From positions 185,798 to 249,797 of the IMG/VR virus record IMGVR_UViG_3300033143_001962: 64,000 nt of DNA; one strand, written 5' to 3'. The notes under the pieces were generated by a model. It worked only from the letters and a program-made list of their open reading frames with translations. It was not told the DNA's origin and searched no databases. Both the position numbers and the translations under genes were made by a program. Within the stretch, counting starts at the first letter, position 1, and each line of letters begins with the position of its first letter. Shown here in pieces: positions 45,520 to 53,775 of this stretch. This DNA is from a virus.

Positions 45520-46263
45520 TCACTTGTGGTGTTGCTTAATAATATTTATTATGTCCTCCGGAATGTTATCTGGTATTATTGCTTCGATGTGAACTAGCAT
45601 ATCACCTACGGCTAACATATTCTGTCTAGTACGCATACCTTTACCTTTCACTCTTAGGTAAGTGCCTGGTTGTGTGCCCTTTGGAACCTTTAAGCGTATA
45701 GTCTTTTTATCTATTGTAGTAACGTCAACTTCCGTGCCTAAAATTAAATCCCATATATTAACCTTAACAGATTTAATAAGATTCATCTCACTTACTTCCC
45801 ACTCAGAGTCGGGCAGAATCAAGTACGATATTATTATATCACGTCCTTCTGCAAGGTTAGGATACCTAACAGTTTCGCCATGACGTGTACCAGGCGGTAT
45901 GTCAATTTCGAATGATTTGTTTTGTCCATTGATAGTTAGTTCTATGTACTTAGTGCCACCGTTTATTGCGTCGGACAATGTAATATTAATATTAACTCTA
46001 TAAAACTGTTGCCTTTGTTGTTGCTGGTGTCTTTTAAAGAAATCACTGAAGTCGGATGCTGAAGTAAACTTGTACTCGTTGACATCCGGAGCGGGTGGCC
46101 CGTCTTTAACTTGGTCGTACGCTGCTTGCACTTCCTTGAACTTTTCATCCTTGCCATCGTTGCGGTCCGGGTGATGTTTCATAGCAAGTTTTTTGTATGC
46201 TTTTTTAATGTCTGGCAGCGGAGTGTCACGGGTGACACCTAATGTAACATACGGGTCACTCAT
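45520..46263 (-). CDS. DnaJ/CbpA-like co-chaperone
   Basis: 247 residues: J domain with KKAYKKLAMKHHPDRNDGKD (the HPD tripeptide) and FKEVQAAYDQVKDG, then a DnaJ C-terminal peptide-binding region (YRVNINITLSDAINGGTKYI, PGTRHGETVRYPN, IRLKVPKGTQPGTYLRVKGK). The zinc domain and Gly/Phe-rich linker are reduced, as in CbpA. It would stimulate host DnaK. It follows tctC directly and precedes the ClpA unit, suggesting a protein-remodelling module. Confidence 0.88.
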   Translation of the reverse strand: MSDPYVTLGVTRDTPLPDIKKAYKKLAMKHHPDRNDGKDEKFKEVQAAYDQVKDGPPAPDVNEYKFTSASDFSDFFKRHQQQQRQQFYRVNINITLSDAINGGTKYIELTINGQNKSFEIDIPPGTRHGETVRYPNLAEGRDIIISYLILPDSEWEVSEMNLIKSVKVNIWDLILGTEVDVTTIDKKTIRLKVPKGTQPGTYLRVKGKGMRTRQNMLAVGDMLVHIEAIIPDNIPEDIINIIKQHHK

Positions 46264-47336
46264 TACTTAGATACTAGCTCAGGTTTGTAAACTGATGCTA
46301 ATCCAAGTGCTTCTTTGTTGAATTTAACAAGTGCCTTAAGTGCTGGTGCTGTTGTCATACCTTTTAAGATACTAACAGTCTTGTTACCGTCTTCGCCGAT
46401 AACCCAATCGTACTTGCCAATCTTCTTTTCAAGTATAGCAATCGATTCTGGATTCTGTGACATTTGCGTACACGCTAAACGGAACTTTTCTGTATTAGGA
46501 TTTCCTTTGTTAACCCATAGTGCTTTTTGAATACTATCACGCCATGTATGAATCATCGTGTAAGCATCGTATAAGTCACCGAATGGTTCCATGCCCCACT
46601 TAGCTTTAAATACTTCTTCAAAACGCAATCCTGGATAGTTAATGTCATCGCCGGGCTTGCCTGTAGCTAAATCAAGTACGCCGTGATGGAACCAAGTCTC
46701 AACCTTACCTTCTTTAATTAAAGGAAGTACCTTAGATTTGTATGCTGCTGGATTTTCACGTGTGCCTAGTAACTCTTTCTTAGCAAATGCTAAACGTCTG
46801 CCCTTGCCATTTACCCATGTCACCTTGTCGTTAAAAATAGCAATGTACTCATCAACTGTTCTATTAGGGCCGCCAATCATCATTGCAATTGATAAACCTT
46901 CTGGTACCATGCCGCTTCCTGCTGAAAAACTAAATCCATTGTCTTCATTGACACCAACGTGCTTTGCTACAATAATGTTTAAGTTCTGATGGCAAATAGA
47001 ATCATACTTAGTGTAATCGTACTTTACATTTTCTTGTACGTAACTAATACCGTTACCACCATGTGATACCATTATAGTGTTGTCTTTAAAACGTTCTGTT
47101 TTATGAAACTTATTAAAGCCTGCTTGATCACGTGCGCCTGGGTTATAAGAGATAATAATGTTCTCTCCCTTAAGTGCATCTGTCTTTGCTAATTCTTTAG
47201 CAATAATTCCTGCCCATTGACTTGTACCTTTGCCTGGTTTTTGTGGCACCATTAATGTTACGTCTGCCTTTAGTGGTGAAATAGCTGCCATCAATCCTAT
47301 GATCGCACCCACTAATATAATTTGTGTTAATTTCAT
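46263..47336 (-). CDS. tctC: Tripartite tricarboxylate transporter substrate-binding protein (TctC type)
   Basis: 357 residues with a Sec signal peptide (MKLTQIILVGAIIGLMAAIS, cleavage near LKA). Mature part: TLMVPQKPGKGTSQWAGIIA, YNPGARDQAGFNKFHK, and EAL-type C-terminal helix; these match TctC/Bug proteins, though the sequence is diverged (a typical GG(xx)D ligand loop is not obvious). It should bind carboxylates in the host periplasm and deliver them to TctAB. Its overlap with the 63-aa gene and near-adjacency to tctA indicate one operon. Confidence 0.75.
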   Translation of the reverse strand: MKLTQIILVGAIIGLMAAISPLKADVTLMVPQKPGKGTSQWAGIIAKELAKTDALKGENIIISYNPGARDQAGFNKFHKTERFKDNTIMVSHGGNGISYVQENVKYDYTKYDSICHQNLNIIVAKHVGVNEDNGFSFSAGSGMVPEGLSIAMMIGGPNRTVDEYIAIFNDKVTWVNGKGRRLAFAKKELLGTRENPAAYKSKVLPLIKEGKVETWFHHGVLDLATGKPGDDINYPGLRFEEVFKAKWGMEPFGDLYDAYTMIHTWRDSIQKALWVNKGNPNTEKFRLACTQMSQNPESIAILEKKIGKYDWVIGEDGNKTVSILKGMTTAPALKALVKFNKEALGLASVYKPELVSK

Positions 47337-47524
47337 TCTTCTCTTTTTCCTTGTGTTAGTCTGTAGATTACAATAGCATCTTCATACGCTTCGAGTTGAT
47401 TGAACGTTTTCTTTAATGATGCTGCCGAGCGGCCTTTTCGTAATCCTTCTAATAGTTTATTTCTAAAGTACTGTAAGTCTTCATCGTTTACAATGTGACC
47501 TTCTGGCAATAATGTGTCTTCCAT
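47333..47524 (-). CDS. 63-aa helical protein between tctC and tctA
   Basis: Charged helices (LQYFRNKLLEGLRKGRSAAS, FNQLEAYEDAIVIYRLTQ) with no membrane segment, so it is not TctB despite its position. ATGA overlap with tctC. Function unknown. Confidence 0.5.
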   Translation of the reverse strand: MEDTLLPEGHIVNDEDLQYFRNKLLEGLRKGRSAASLKKTFNQLEAYEDAIVIYRLTQGKREE

Positions 47525-47533
47525 ATTTTAATC

Positions 47534-49102
47534 CTATGCGTAATCAATCTTACTTTTATTCTTATATCCCCATACTAGTACAAGTACGGTTAATAGAACA
47601 ATAGCTATAAATGTAGGATGCTGTAACAAATCTTTACCTGGCAATAAAGCTGCGTTGATTTGTCCTTGTCCTACATTGTATCCGAATAATTCTTTTAATT
47701 TAATTAACGGATAGCCTGCAACATTAAACAATTGAAATGTTTGTAGTGCAAGTTCCTCAATTCTGTACCCTAATATAAATCCTATCATTAGCGCGGGTCT
47801 GCTAAATCTGTACTTCTTTAATTGCAATCCTAGCACTGTAAAAAACACTAACAGTATAACATTTTCTACGCCATAAGTCGCGAATCCTGACGTGTAAGTT
47901 GCCCAAACTATTAAAGATAGTATAATGGGAAAGTAGTATTTATAGGGTACATAGGTGATCCTCGAAATATACTTAATCAAAACTAAGCAAATTATACCTG
48001 TTAATAATGTAGCTGCTAAGAATCCTATACTCAAGGCATTAAAGAAGTTTGAGTCTGCAAGTACACTTTCACTGTCTAGCGTAAGTTCAAATCCGATGGC
48101 ACCAAACAATCCTACAACCACGGCTGCAAATGGTGCACCTGGTATTCCAAAAAGTACTGTAGGTATCATGCTTGTTGCTTTCTGTGCGTTGTTGCTACCT
48201 TCTGGTCCTATAACACCTTTAATGTTACCGTTACCAAATTCCTCTTTCGGGTTGGATGCTACTGTTGCTCCGTAACTTAACCAGTCACTTATGCCACCGC
48301 TGAGACCAGGCAAGAAGCCAACTACACTTCCTATCAGTCCTCCCTTAAGCGACAGTTTCCATTCTTTAAAAGATATTTTAATACCATCTTTAACTTGTTT
48401 ATAATTGTCTGTTGCGTAGACACTAAGTTTAGAATCTTTTTGTAACGCAAGGATAAGTTCGGGCATAGCAAATATACCTGCCATAAGTGGTATCATTGGA
48501 ATACCGTGGCCTGCGTCACCTTCTAAAAATTCCCAGCCCATCGTAAAGCGTGGAGCTGCTGTCATTGGATCTGTGCCTACTAGGCTAAAGAATATACCTA
48601 AGGATAGTGCTATAAGTGAACGTACCCAAAATTTATTAGATACAAAACTAACAGTGACAAATGCCATTATACAAAACGCAAATAGTTCTGCTTGGCCAAC
48701 GCCACCTAAGTGTGCTGGCAGTAATAAAAAATCTTTATAATAAGGTAAGAGTAAGAATGTTGCTGCACCAAATATTAATCCATTAACAGTTGACGTTGTA
48801 ATAGCTGCTGATAATGCATAACTTGCCTTACCTTGCTGAGCAAGAGGGAAGCCGTCCACCATTGTTGCTGCGCTGCTATTAGCCCCTGGTATACCTAAAA
48901 GTATACTAGCAAAGGTGTCGCCTGTTGTACTTGCTGCGACAACAGACATAATAAAGACTACAGCGAGATAAGGATCAACTGCTTGCAATATAGCAATAAA
49001 CGGAAATAGCGCGACAAGACCTGTCGTTGCGCCTGCTGCCGGGATTATGCCAACAACAAGTCCGTAAAATGTGCCCAGGAATAAGGCTAATAAGTATGTC
49101 AT
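47534..49102 (-). CDS. tctA: Tripartite tricarboxylate transporter large membrane subunit (TctA)
   Basis: 522 residues, normal for TctA (about 500). About 11-12 hydrophobic helices. Signature segments: GLVVGIIPAAGATTGLVALF (Gly/Pro-rich pore loop), FASILLGIPGANSSAATMVDGFPLAQQGK, GLIGSVVGFLPGLSGGISDW, NAQKATSMIPTVLFGIPGAPFAAVV. It is the transmembrane channel of the proton/sodium-coupled uptake of citrate-like acids. TctB, the small 4-helix subunit, is not in the window. Stop codon is TAG. An AMG of likely host origin. Confidence 0.9.
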   Translation of the reverse strand: MTYLLALFLGTFYGLVVGIIPAAGATTGLVALFPFIAILQAVDPYLAVVFIMSVVAASTTGDTFASILLGIPGANSSAATMVDGFPLAQQGKASYALSAAITTSTVNGLIFGAATFLLLPYYKDFLLLPAHLGGVGQAELFAFCIMAFVTVSFVSNKFWVRSLIALSLGIFFSLVGTDPMTAAPRFTMGWEFLEGDAGHGIPMIPLMAGIFAMPELILALQKDSKLSVYATDNYKQVKDGIKISFKEWKLSLKGGLIGSVVGFLPGLSGGISDWLSYGATVASNPKEEFGNGNIKGVIGPEGSNNAQKATSMIPTVLFGIPGAPFAAVVVGLFGAIGFELTLDSESVLADSNFFNALSIGFLAATLLTGIICLVLIKYISRITYVPYKYYFPIILSLIVWATYTSGFATYGVENVILLVFFTVLGLQLKKYRFSRPALMIGFILGYRIEELALQTFQLFNVAGYPLIKLKELFGYNVGQGQINAALLPGKDLLQHPTFIAIVLLTVLVLVWGYKNKSKIDYA

Positions 49103-49809
49103 GCACTGATGCTAATGTAATTATCTTTCAAGTATTTGTACGCTGCCTTGTGTGCATCTTCCAACGGATGCCACATAGGGCTAATCTCAAAATTGTTTTG
49201 TTTACTCCACTCATGCAAGCCTAAGTCGTCGAACCACCACATGCGTTCTTCGTACTGTTCCTTAAGAACATTTACTAGCGGTGTGTTATAGTGCTCGTCG
49301 TGATAGATTTTTTCATCTATACACGTTGCAATAAAATCTATATTACGTAACTGCATGTAGTCTAATATTAAGTTAATGGCTTTAAGTGATTCAACTTGAT
49401 CCCACATTGTGCTATGTATGTTTTTGTAGTACAGTTCGTAGTACTGGCTATCCTCTGTTCCGCTTGGCCTAATTGTTTCCCAGTTACGTTCTAAGTCATT
49501 ATAAAAGTCGTAACGGTCACGCCATGTAAAACTTATTATAACTGTGTCGCCTTTTCCTATTAGATGCACATTCTCAAAAAACTTACGTACCATTGACTGA
49601 TTGCTGCACCCTTGTTCTGCTAAACACATGTAATCCATGTTGTTATCTTTTGCAAATAACGATTGCCAAGTGCTTCGTGAGTAGGTACTGTCGAAGCTAT
49701 TTTGCTTCTTCCATGCTTCGGGTTTTGCTTGGTATTCCCATATACGCATAGTGTCTGCCATGTCACTGCCCCATGTAAAGCTGTCGCCGAATGCTATTAT
49801 TTTAGCCAT
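49099..49809 (-). CDS. SGNH-hydrolase-like protein (236 aa)
   Basis: Start at ATG 49807-49809 (MAKIIAFGDSFTWGSDMADT); the open frame further upstream overlaps the next gene. GDSFTWG is a good block I, and TVIISFTWRDRYDFY sits mid-protein; MWHPLEDAHKAAYKYL gives block V D-x-x-H. Third SGNH-like copy here; likely an esterase-fold protein of unknown substrate. Last gene behind tctA on the way from 50.6 kb. Confidence 0.68.
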   Translation of the reverse strand: MAKIIAFGDSFTWGSDMADTMRIWEYQAKPEAWKKQNSFDSTYSRSTWQSLFAKDNNMDYMCLAEQGCSNQSMVRKFFENVHLIGKGDTVIISFTWRDRYDFYNDLERNWETIRPSGTEDSQYYELYYKNIHSTMWDQVESLKAINLILDYMQLRNIDFIATCIDEKIYHDEHYNTPLVNVLKEQYEERMWWFDDLGLHEWSKQNNFEISPMWHPLEDAHKAAYKYLKDNYISISA

Positions 49810-50030
49810 AAGTAAAATAGTCCTGGTATAATAATAAAAAATTGTGGTAAGAAGTTCAATAGTAAAGACTTTTCGTCCCATTTTAGTGCTACGTAAACCC
49901 AACCACTTGCACCTAATAACTGCAAGTAACTGTTCCACGGCGTAATTCCTAACACATGAAACACCATTGCTATTAATATAATAATAGCTGATGCCCATTT
50001 AATTACTGTTGTTGCTTTATCGTCTTTCAT
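49797..50030 (-). CDS. Three-helix small membrane protein (77 aa)
   Basis: Start ATG 50028-50030 (MKDDKATTVIKW) overlapping the upstream stop as ATGA. Three hydrophobic segments (ASAIIILIAMVFHVLGIT, YLQLLGASGWVYVALKWD, LLNFLPQFFIIIPGLFYLWL) in a SemiSWEET-like size and spacing. I associate similar small proteins with cyanophages. Transport function unproven. Confidence 0.55.
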   Translation of the reverse strand: MKDDKATTVIKWASAIIILIAMVFHVLGITPWNSYLQLLGASGWVYVALKWDEKSLLLNFLPQFFIIIPGLFYLWLK

Positions 50031-50629
50031 GGTTTGTACATTGTTACTAGTACATCGTCCCATATTGGCATTACATCATCGGGCACTGCACCGAACATTT
50101 TTTCACACCATTCTACTGTGAATGATTCCCACACTAACTTATTTTCGTAAGCGAATTTCAGCATTGCGTTATTTTGGACTTGTATTTCGTAGAACATTCG
50201 CTCAGTTGTACCGTACCATGAATAATCAGGATACGTGATTTCCTTAAATCCGCCTACCATTAGCCACCATGCGAAACTTACCATGTCTGGTCTGTATACT
50301 AACATTATCCATCCGTCGTCGCAATGATACTGTTTGATGCTATCTAACATGTACGCCCAATGATGGCTTTTTGCTAACATGCAGCCTGCGTCTGGATCTG
50401 TGTACAGTGTATGCACTTCTTCTGGAATAGCATCGTGTTCCATCCCTGGACCGAAGTATGCGCCGGCATGTCGTACATCACCGTTATTGAAACCATCGTC
50501 GTAGTATTCGCGCTCTGGGCTCCTGTCAGTTGTATTGACCCCATCCATTATTTCAAGCAATTGTGAGATTCCGCTCCACTTACTTCCGGGTGCACCTGTA
50601 AAAAATATTTTATTCGGTAATTCATTCAT
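50027..50629 (-). CDS. Sulfotransferase-like P-loop protein (200 aa)
   Basis: NKIFFTGAPGSKWSGISQLL at residues 6-25 resembles the PAPS-binding P-loop of sulfotransferases (GxPRSGT). WIMLVYRPDMVSFAWWLM in the centre is like the 3'-phosphate-binding Arg region (VRNPxDxxxS). The pattern is also found in marine T4-like phage proteins I remember. The sulfate acceptor is unknown. Weak late-type sequence (AAATAAC) lies upstream. Confidence 0.5.
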   Translation of the reverse strand: MNELPNKIFFTGAPGSKWSGISQLLEIMDGVNTTDRSPEREYYDDGFNNGDVRHAGAYFGPGMEHDAIPEEVHTLYTDPDAGCMLAKSHHWAYMLDSIKQYHCDDGWIMLVYRPDMVSFAWWLMVGGFKEITYPDYSWYGTTERMFYEIQVQNNAMLKFAYENKLVWESFTVEWCEKMFGAVPDDVMPIWDDVLVTMYKP

Positions 50630-50672
50630 GTTTCTATTTCCTTTTCGTTATTTACATAGCCTGCCGTCTGCT

Positions 50673-50680
50673 TATAAATA
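50673..50680 (+). promoter_or_regulatory. Late promoter box TATAAATA (plus strand), 5 nt before ATG
   Basis: Perfect T4 late box TATAAATA, spacer TATTG, ATG at 50686. It is on the plus strand, the opposite of most genes, and lacks a Shine-Dalgarno. Same 5-nt geometry as the minus-strand sites. Confidence 0.72.
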
Positions 50681-50685
50681 TATTG

Positions 50686-51213
50686 ATGCACAACCAAACA
50701 TTTCTTAATAATTATTTTTCCGAACACTGGGACTCGGCTATTTCGCAGTACATCTACAGCGGGTATTCAATCTTAGATAAAATTCTATCGACCCAATCCG
50801 TAATTGATGTTGGGTGCGGTACTAATCCATTTAAGGACAAAATACAAAATTTAGTCGGCATCGATCCAACTGATGTTGGTGCTGATATTGTAACAACCCT
50901 CGAAGATTACACGCCAAACAATAAATATGATGTTGCATTATGTCTGGGCTCTATTAACTTTGGCTCTGAAGATATTATAGCAAATCAAATTGAAAAAGTC
51001 AATTCATTACTTAATCCATCTGCTCGAATATTTTGGAGACTTAATCCAGGACTTGCAGATCACGATAGCGAGTTATGCGATAACATTGATTTCTATCCGT
51101 GGACATTTGAAAAGTTAGATGAGTTTGCTATACGGTATGGATTCAAACAAGTAAACTGTGCCGAAGATACCGATGGCGAGAATGTGCGTTTGTACGCAGA
51201 ATGGATTAGATAA
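50686..51213 (+). CDS. Class I SAM methyltransferase (plus strand)
   Basis: 175 residues from the ATG at 50686-50688 (a TTG at 50683 is in frame). SAM motif I VIDVGCGTNPFKDKIQNLVG, motif II acidic VGIDPTDVGAD, then YDVALCLGSINFGSEDII and FWRLNPGLAD. A small-molecule or protein/sugar O/N-methyltransferase is likely, not a DNA methylase (no DPPY/NPPF). One of two plus-strand genes; the 3' end overlaps the convergent gene by 8 nt. Confidence 0.75.
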   Translation: MHNQTFLNNYFSEHWDSAISQYIYSGYSILDKILSTQSVIDVGCGTNPFKDKIQNLVGIDPTDVGADIVTTLEDYTPNNKYDVALCLGSINFGSEDIIANQIEKVNSLLNPSARIFWRLNPGLADHDSELCDNIDFYPWTFEKLDEFAIRYGFKQVNCAEDTDGENVRLYAEWIR

Positions 51214-51811
51214 TACGAGCGTTGCGTTGCATACGCTTTAAATCTTCGTCTGTTGTTTTTTCGTGTTGTGTAGGAATTTGTGCTAGTTCGCGCATTGCAT
51301 TAACATCATCAGCTTTACTTTTGTAAATTGCTTTAGTTGGCATTCCTGCTGCGATTCGCATTTCATTTAGATCCATTTCGTGCGTTTCTCTATAAGTTTG
51401 TGGGCTAAGGATTAACGCTGATTTAAGTACTTCTTCATCAAATGGGTAATCAGCTTCTTCGAACGTAACAGTCCAATCTTTTAAAGTAAATTCAGTCAGA
51501 GTTTCAAAGTCTTCAAGCATTTCGCGGAGCTGTTCTATAATTTGTGTACGTCGTTTAATTTCAACAAACACTAAGTAACGGTTAGGTTCAATTTCGCCTG
51601 GGCTGCGATCAGCATCTATAATAAAGTCATATCCGCTTTCAAACCACTGTACTAAATCTTCTGCAACAACTTGGTTGTGTACATAGAAGCTTAATACGAT
51701 GTAAGCATCATCTTCACCTACTTTACTTTTAAACTCATCAACGTATACAGTAGGTTTAATCATCTCTACCATATCTTTATATTCTAATCCTTCCTTAAGC
51801 GAACGGGTCAT
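51206..51811 (-). CDS. Conserved T4-like phage protein (201 aa)
   Basis: Start at ATG 51809-51811 (MTRSLKEGLEYKDM), within the end of the preceding gene. Includes TVYVDEFKSKVGEDDAYIVL, WFESGYDFIIDADRSPGEIE and NRYLVFVEIKRRTQIIEQL. I associate this with a marine T4-like core protein without known function. The Asp-rich DADRSPGE segment may bind metal. Paired with the next gene. Confidence 0.6.
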   Translation of the reverse strand: MTRSLKEGLEYKDMVEMIKPTVYVDEFKSKVGEDDAYIVLSFYVHNQVVAEDLVQWFESGYDFIIDADRSPGEIEPNRYLVFVEIKRRTQIIEQLREMLEDFETLTEFTLKDWTVTFEEADYPFDEEVLKSALILSPQTYRETHEMDLNEMRIAAGMPTKAIYKSKADDVNAMRELAQIPTQHEKTTDEDLKRMQRNARII

Positions 51812-52382
51812 CTTCTGCCTCTTCCTGATCTTGTGCTTCTGCTTCCACTTCTTCTTCATCATTGTCAACTACTGCATCATCCTCTAAGTCCTCTTCGTAA
51901 CTTAGATCTAAATCTTCTAGGTCAATTTCTTGTCCTTCTAATTCAATGCTACCTGAACGTATGTCTGCAATTAAGTCTTTTGGCATTGTTATCTCAACTA
52001 ACCAAACTGGAACATCTTTAAGCTTTGGCTTTTTAATCTCATCTCTGTAATCATCATTTGATTCGATTTTCATTGGAATTTTCATCTTAGTCTTCTTCCA
52101 TTTAATTTTGCAATCAAACGGTAGTAAACGTTTAGCTCCACGTGGGTCTGGCATTAAATGTGCTGGCCATAAAAATGTGCAAGCTACTGAATAACGTGTT
52201 ACTTCAGGACCTTCGACTAATTCGCCTAATATCCAGTTCTTAAATGCATATAAGTCAACTTCGTCTAGAACTGCTTCGTAGTCTAATAACGTAGTTAAGC
52301 TGCCGTCACTCATATAAATATCTTTTATATTCTCAGCAACATTCCAATAATCGGTGTCTTTTGTAAACAGTTCTTCATTCAT
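51795..52382 (-). CDS. Conserved T4-like phage protein, leaderless late start (195 aa)
   Basis: The ATG at 52380-52382 (MNEELFTKDTDYWNV) is 5 nt after CATAAATA; the open frame to 52466 is not used. Segments: YAFKNWILGELVEGPEVTRY, FLWPAHLMPDPRGAKRLLPF, VPVWLVEITMPKDLIADIRS; acidic C-terminal tail. I associate the MPDPRGAKRLLPFD region with T4-like marine phages. Function unknown. Confidence 0.6.
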   Translation of the reverse strand: MNEELFTKDTDYWNVAENIKDIYMSDGSLTTLLDYEAVLDEVDLYAFKNWILGELVEGPEVTRYSVACTFLWPAHLMPDPRGAKRLLPFDCKIKWKKTKMKIPMKIESNDDYRDEIKKPKLKDVPVWLVEITMPKDLIADIRSGSIELEGQEIDLEDLDLSYEEDLEDDAVVDNDEEEVEAEAQDQEEAEDDPFA

Positions 52383-52387
52383 AGTGT

Positions 52388-52395
52388 TATTTATG
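52388..52395 (-). promoter_or_regulatory. Late promoter box CATAAATA, 5 nt before ATG
   Basis: Minus strand CATAAATA, spacer ACACT, ATG at 52382. No Shine-Dalgarno is possible in the 5-nt spacer. Confidence 0.7.
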
Positions 52396-52431
52396 CAGAG
52401 TTGATTACGAGCTTGTATAATAAAATAGCGG

Positions 52432-52454
52432 ATATTTACCACAACGGTAAATAT
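52432..52454. repeat. Perfect 9-bp inverted repeat in the divergent phoH region
   Basis: ATATTTACC-ACAAC-GGTAAATAT (52432-52440 and 52446-52454). It sits between the divergent late gene (52382) and phoH (52521), just upstream of a TATAAT at 52466-52471 on the plus strand. An operator for a dimeric regulator or a hairpin is possible. Confidence 0.6.
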
Positions 52455-52520
52455 TAATATGTGCATATAATGGTCGCGGCGTAGGATTAGTAAATAATTT
52501 ATACAAAAGGAGAATACATT

Positions 52521-53243
52521 TTGTCAAAGAAGCAAAGAGCTAAGAAAAGAGAAAGAAGCGGAAGTGTAGTAAATTTTAATGATGCAGTAAAAGCAAAAAC
52601 AAGAGACATTAATTTAGTACCAAAAAGTATTAACCAAGAAAAGTACATTGTAGGTTTATTGGACGACAAGCAAGACATAGTCATTGCGTACGGTCCGGCC
52701 GGAACAGGCAAAACTTACTTAGCGATGCAGGCAGCGATAAAGAGCTTGCGACAAGGGACTTGTGAACGTATTGTGTTAACAAGACCAGCAGTGGGAGTAG
52801 AAGACGAAAAACACGGTTTCTTACCAGGCACATTAGAAGAAAAGATGGCGCCATGGACTAGACCATTACTAGATGTAATGCGTGAATATTATACACCACC
52901 TGAGATACAGAAGATGCTAGAAAACCAAACAGTGGAAATTTCACCCCTAGCGTTTATGCGAGGTCGAACGTTTAAAGACTCTTGGATAATTGGCGACGAG
53001 ATGCAGAACGCAACTCCAGGTCAAATGAAAATGCTATTAACACGTATAGGTGAAAATAGTAAAATTGTAGTAACAGGCGACATCGAACAAACAGATAAGC
53101 GTAAGAAGGACAATGGTCTGATGGACTTATGCGATCGACTAGACGATACAGTCTCTGGAATTACAGCATGTGAATTAACAGCAAAGGACATTCAAAGACA
53201 CAGAATAATTGCATCTGTGTTAACTATGTACAACGATATTTAA
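52521..53243 (+). CDS. phoH: PhoH-like P-loop ATPase (plus strand, TTG start)
   Basis: 240 residues. Starts at TTG 52521 with AAAAGGAG 8 nt upstream, though the translation begins MSKKQRAKKRERSG. Walker A YGPAGTGKTYLAMQAAI; DSWIIGDEMQNATPGQMKML is Walker B with sensor; RIGENSKIVVTGDIEQTDKR is the PhoH hallmark. PhoH proteins are RNA helicase/ATPase-like and common in marine phages, sometimes linked to phosphate stress. One of two plus-strand genes. Confidence 0.92.
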   Translation: MSKKQRAKKRERSGSVVNFNDAVKAKTRDINLVPKSINQEKYIVGLLDDKQDIVIAYGPAGTGKTYLAMQAAIKSLRQGTCERIVLTRPAVGVEDEKHGFLPGTLEEKMAPWTRPLLDVMREYYTPPEIQKMLENQTVEISPLAFMRGRTFKDSWIIGDEMQNATPGQMKMLLTRIGENSKIVVTGDIEQTDKRKKDNGLMDLCDRLDDTVSGITACELTAKDIQRHRIIASVLTMYNDI

Positions 53244-53500
53244 TTTTTATTTTTGCAGATGTACTTTCTATGGAAGTACATCGCGAAGGTTACGCCCAGG
53301 GCGCCGCCCGTGCCAATGTACATTGCTGCTGCCCATCCGTGCTGAACAGCAAATAACACGATTGCAATATCTGCAAATGCTAATCCATAACTAGTGGCAG
53401 CCGCCCAATAAAAGAATCTATGCTGGACATTTTGCTGCTGAAATGCTCTTAATGATACTAAGCAAAATGCAGTAAACACCATTAACAAGTTAGTAATCAA
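53240..53500 (-). CDS. Three-helix membrane protein (86 aa)
   Basis: Hydrophobic stretches at MITNLLMVFTAFCLVSLRAF, YWAAATSYGLAFADIAIVLF and AAAMYIGTGGALGVTFAMYF. Basic C-terminus. Overlaps phoH by 4 nt convergently. Function unknown. Confidence 0.55.
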   Translation of the reverse strand: MITNLLMVFTAFCLVSLRAFQQQNVQHRFFYWAAATSYGLAFADIAIVLFAVQHGWAAAMYIGTGGALGVTFAMYFHRKYICKNKN

Positions 53501-53775
53501 CTTGCTGCGCTCTCTGGACTATGTTCTGCTTCTAAACTTTTAATAGTTGTTTCGTAGTGCTTCTTGTAAAAGTCATTGAGTGTATCATAATCCGCAGCTG
53601 GCTTCATGCCTGCTTTGTCTTGCGTAAAGCGTGACTTAACGATCTTCTGCAACTTGTAATCGAGTATAACGGATGCTTCCTGGAGATGTCTGTTCTTAAT
53701 TTTATCTTCAAGATGCATTGTTTCATTGTATTTGCCGTCTGGCGTTTGGTAGTACGTAATTATAAAATATCGCAT
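53497..53775 (-). CDS. Small protein of unknown function (92 aa)
   Basis: Begins MRYFIITYYQTPDGKYNETM, then a helix-rich middle (NRHLQEASVILDYKLQKIVK) and acidic end. I recall similar short proteins in T4-like marine phages; function unknown. Overlaps the radical SAM gene by 16 nt. Confidence 0.5.
   Translation of the reverse strand: MRYFIITYYQTPDGKYNETMHLEDKIKNRHLQEASVILDYKLQKIVKSRFTQDKAGMKPAADYDTLNDFYKKHYETTIKSLEAEHSPESAAS

Noticed and set aside
47333-47524. Possible TctB between tctC and tctA
   Set aside because: The product is a 63-residue charged soluble helix; TctB has about four membrane helices and 140-180 residues.
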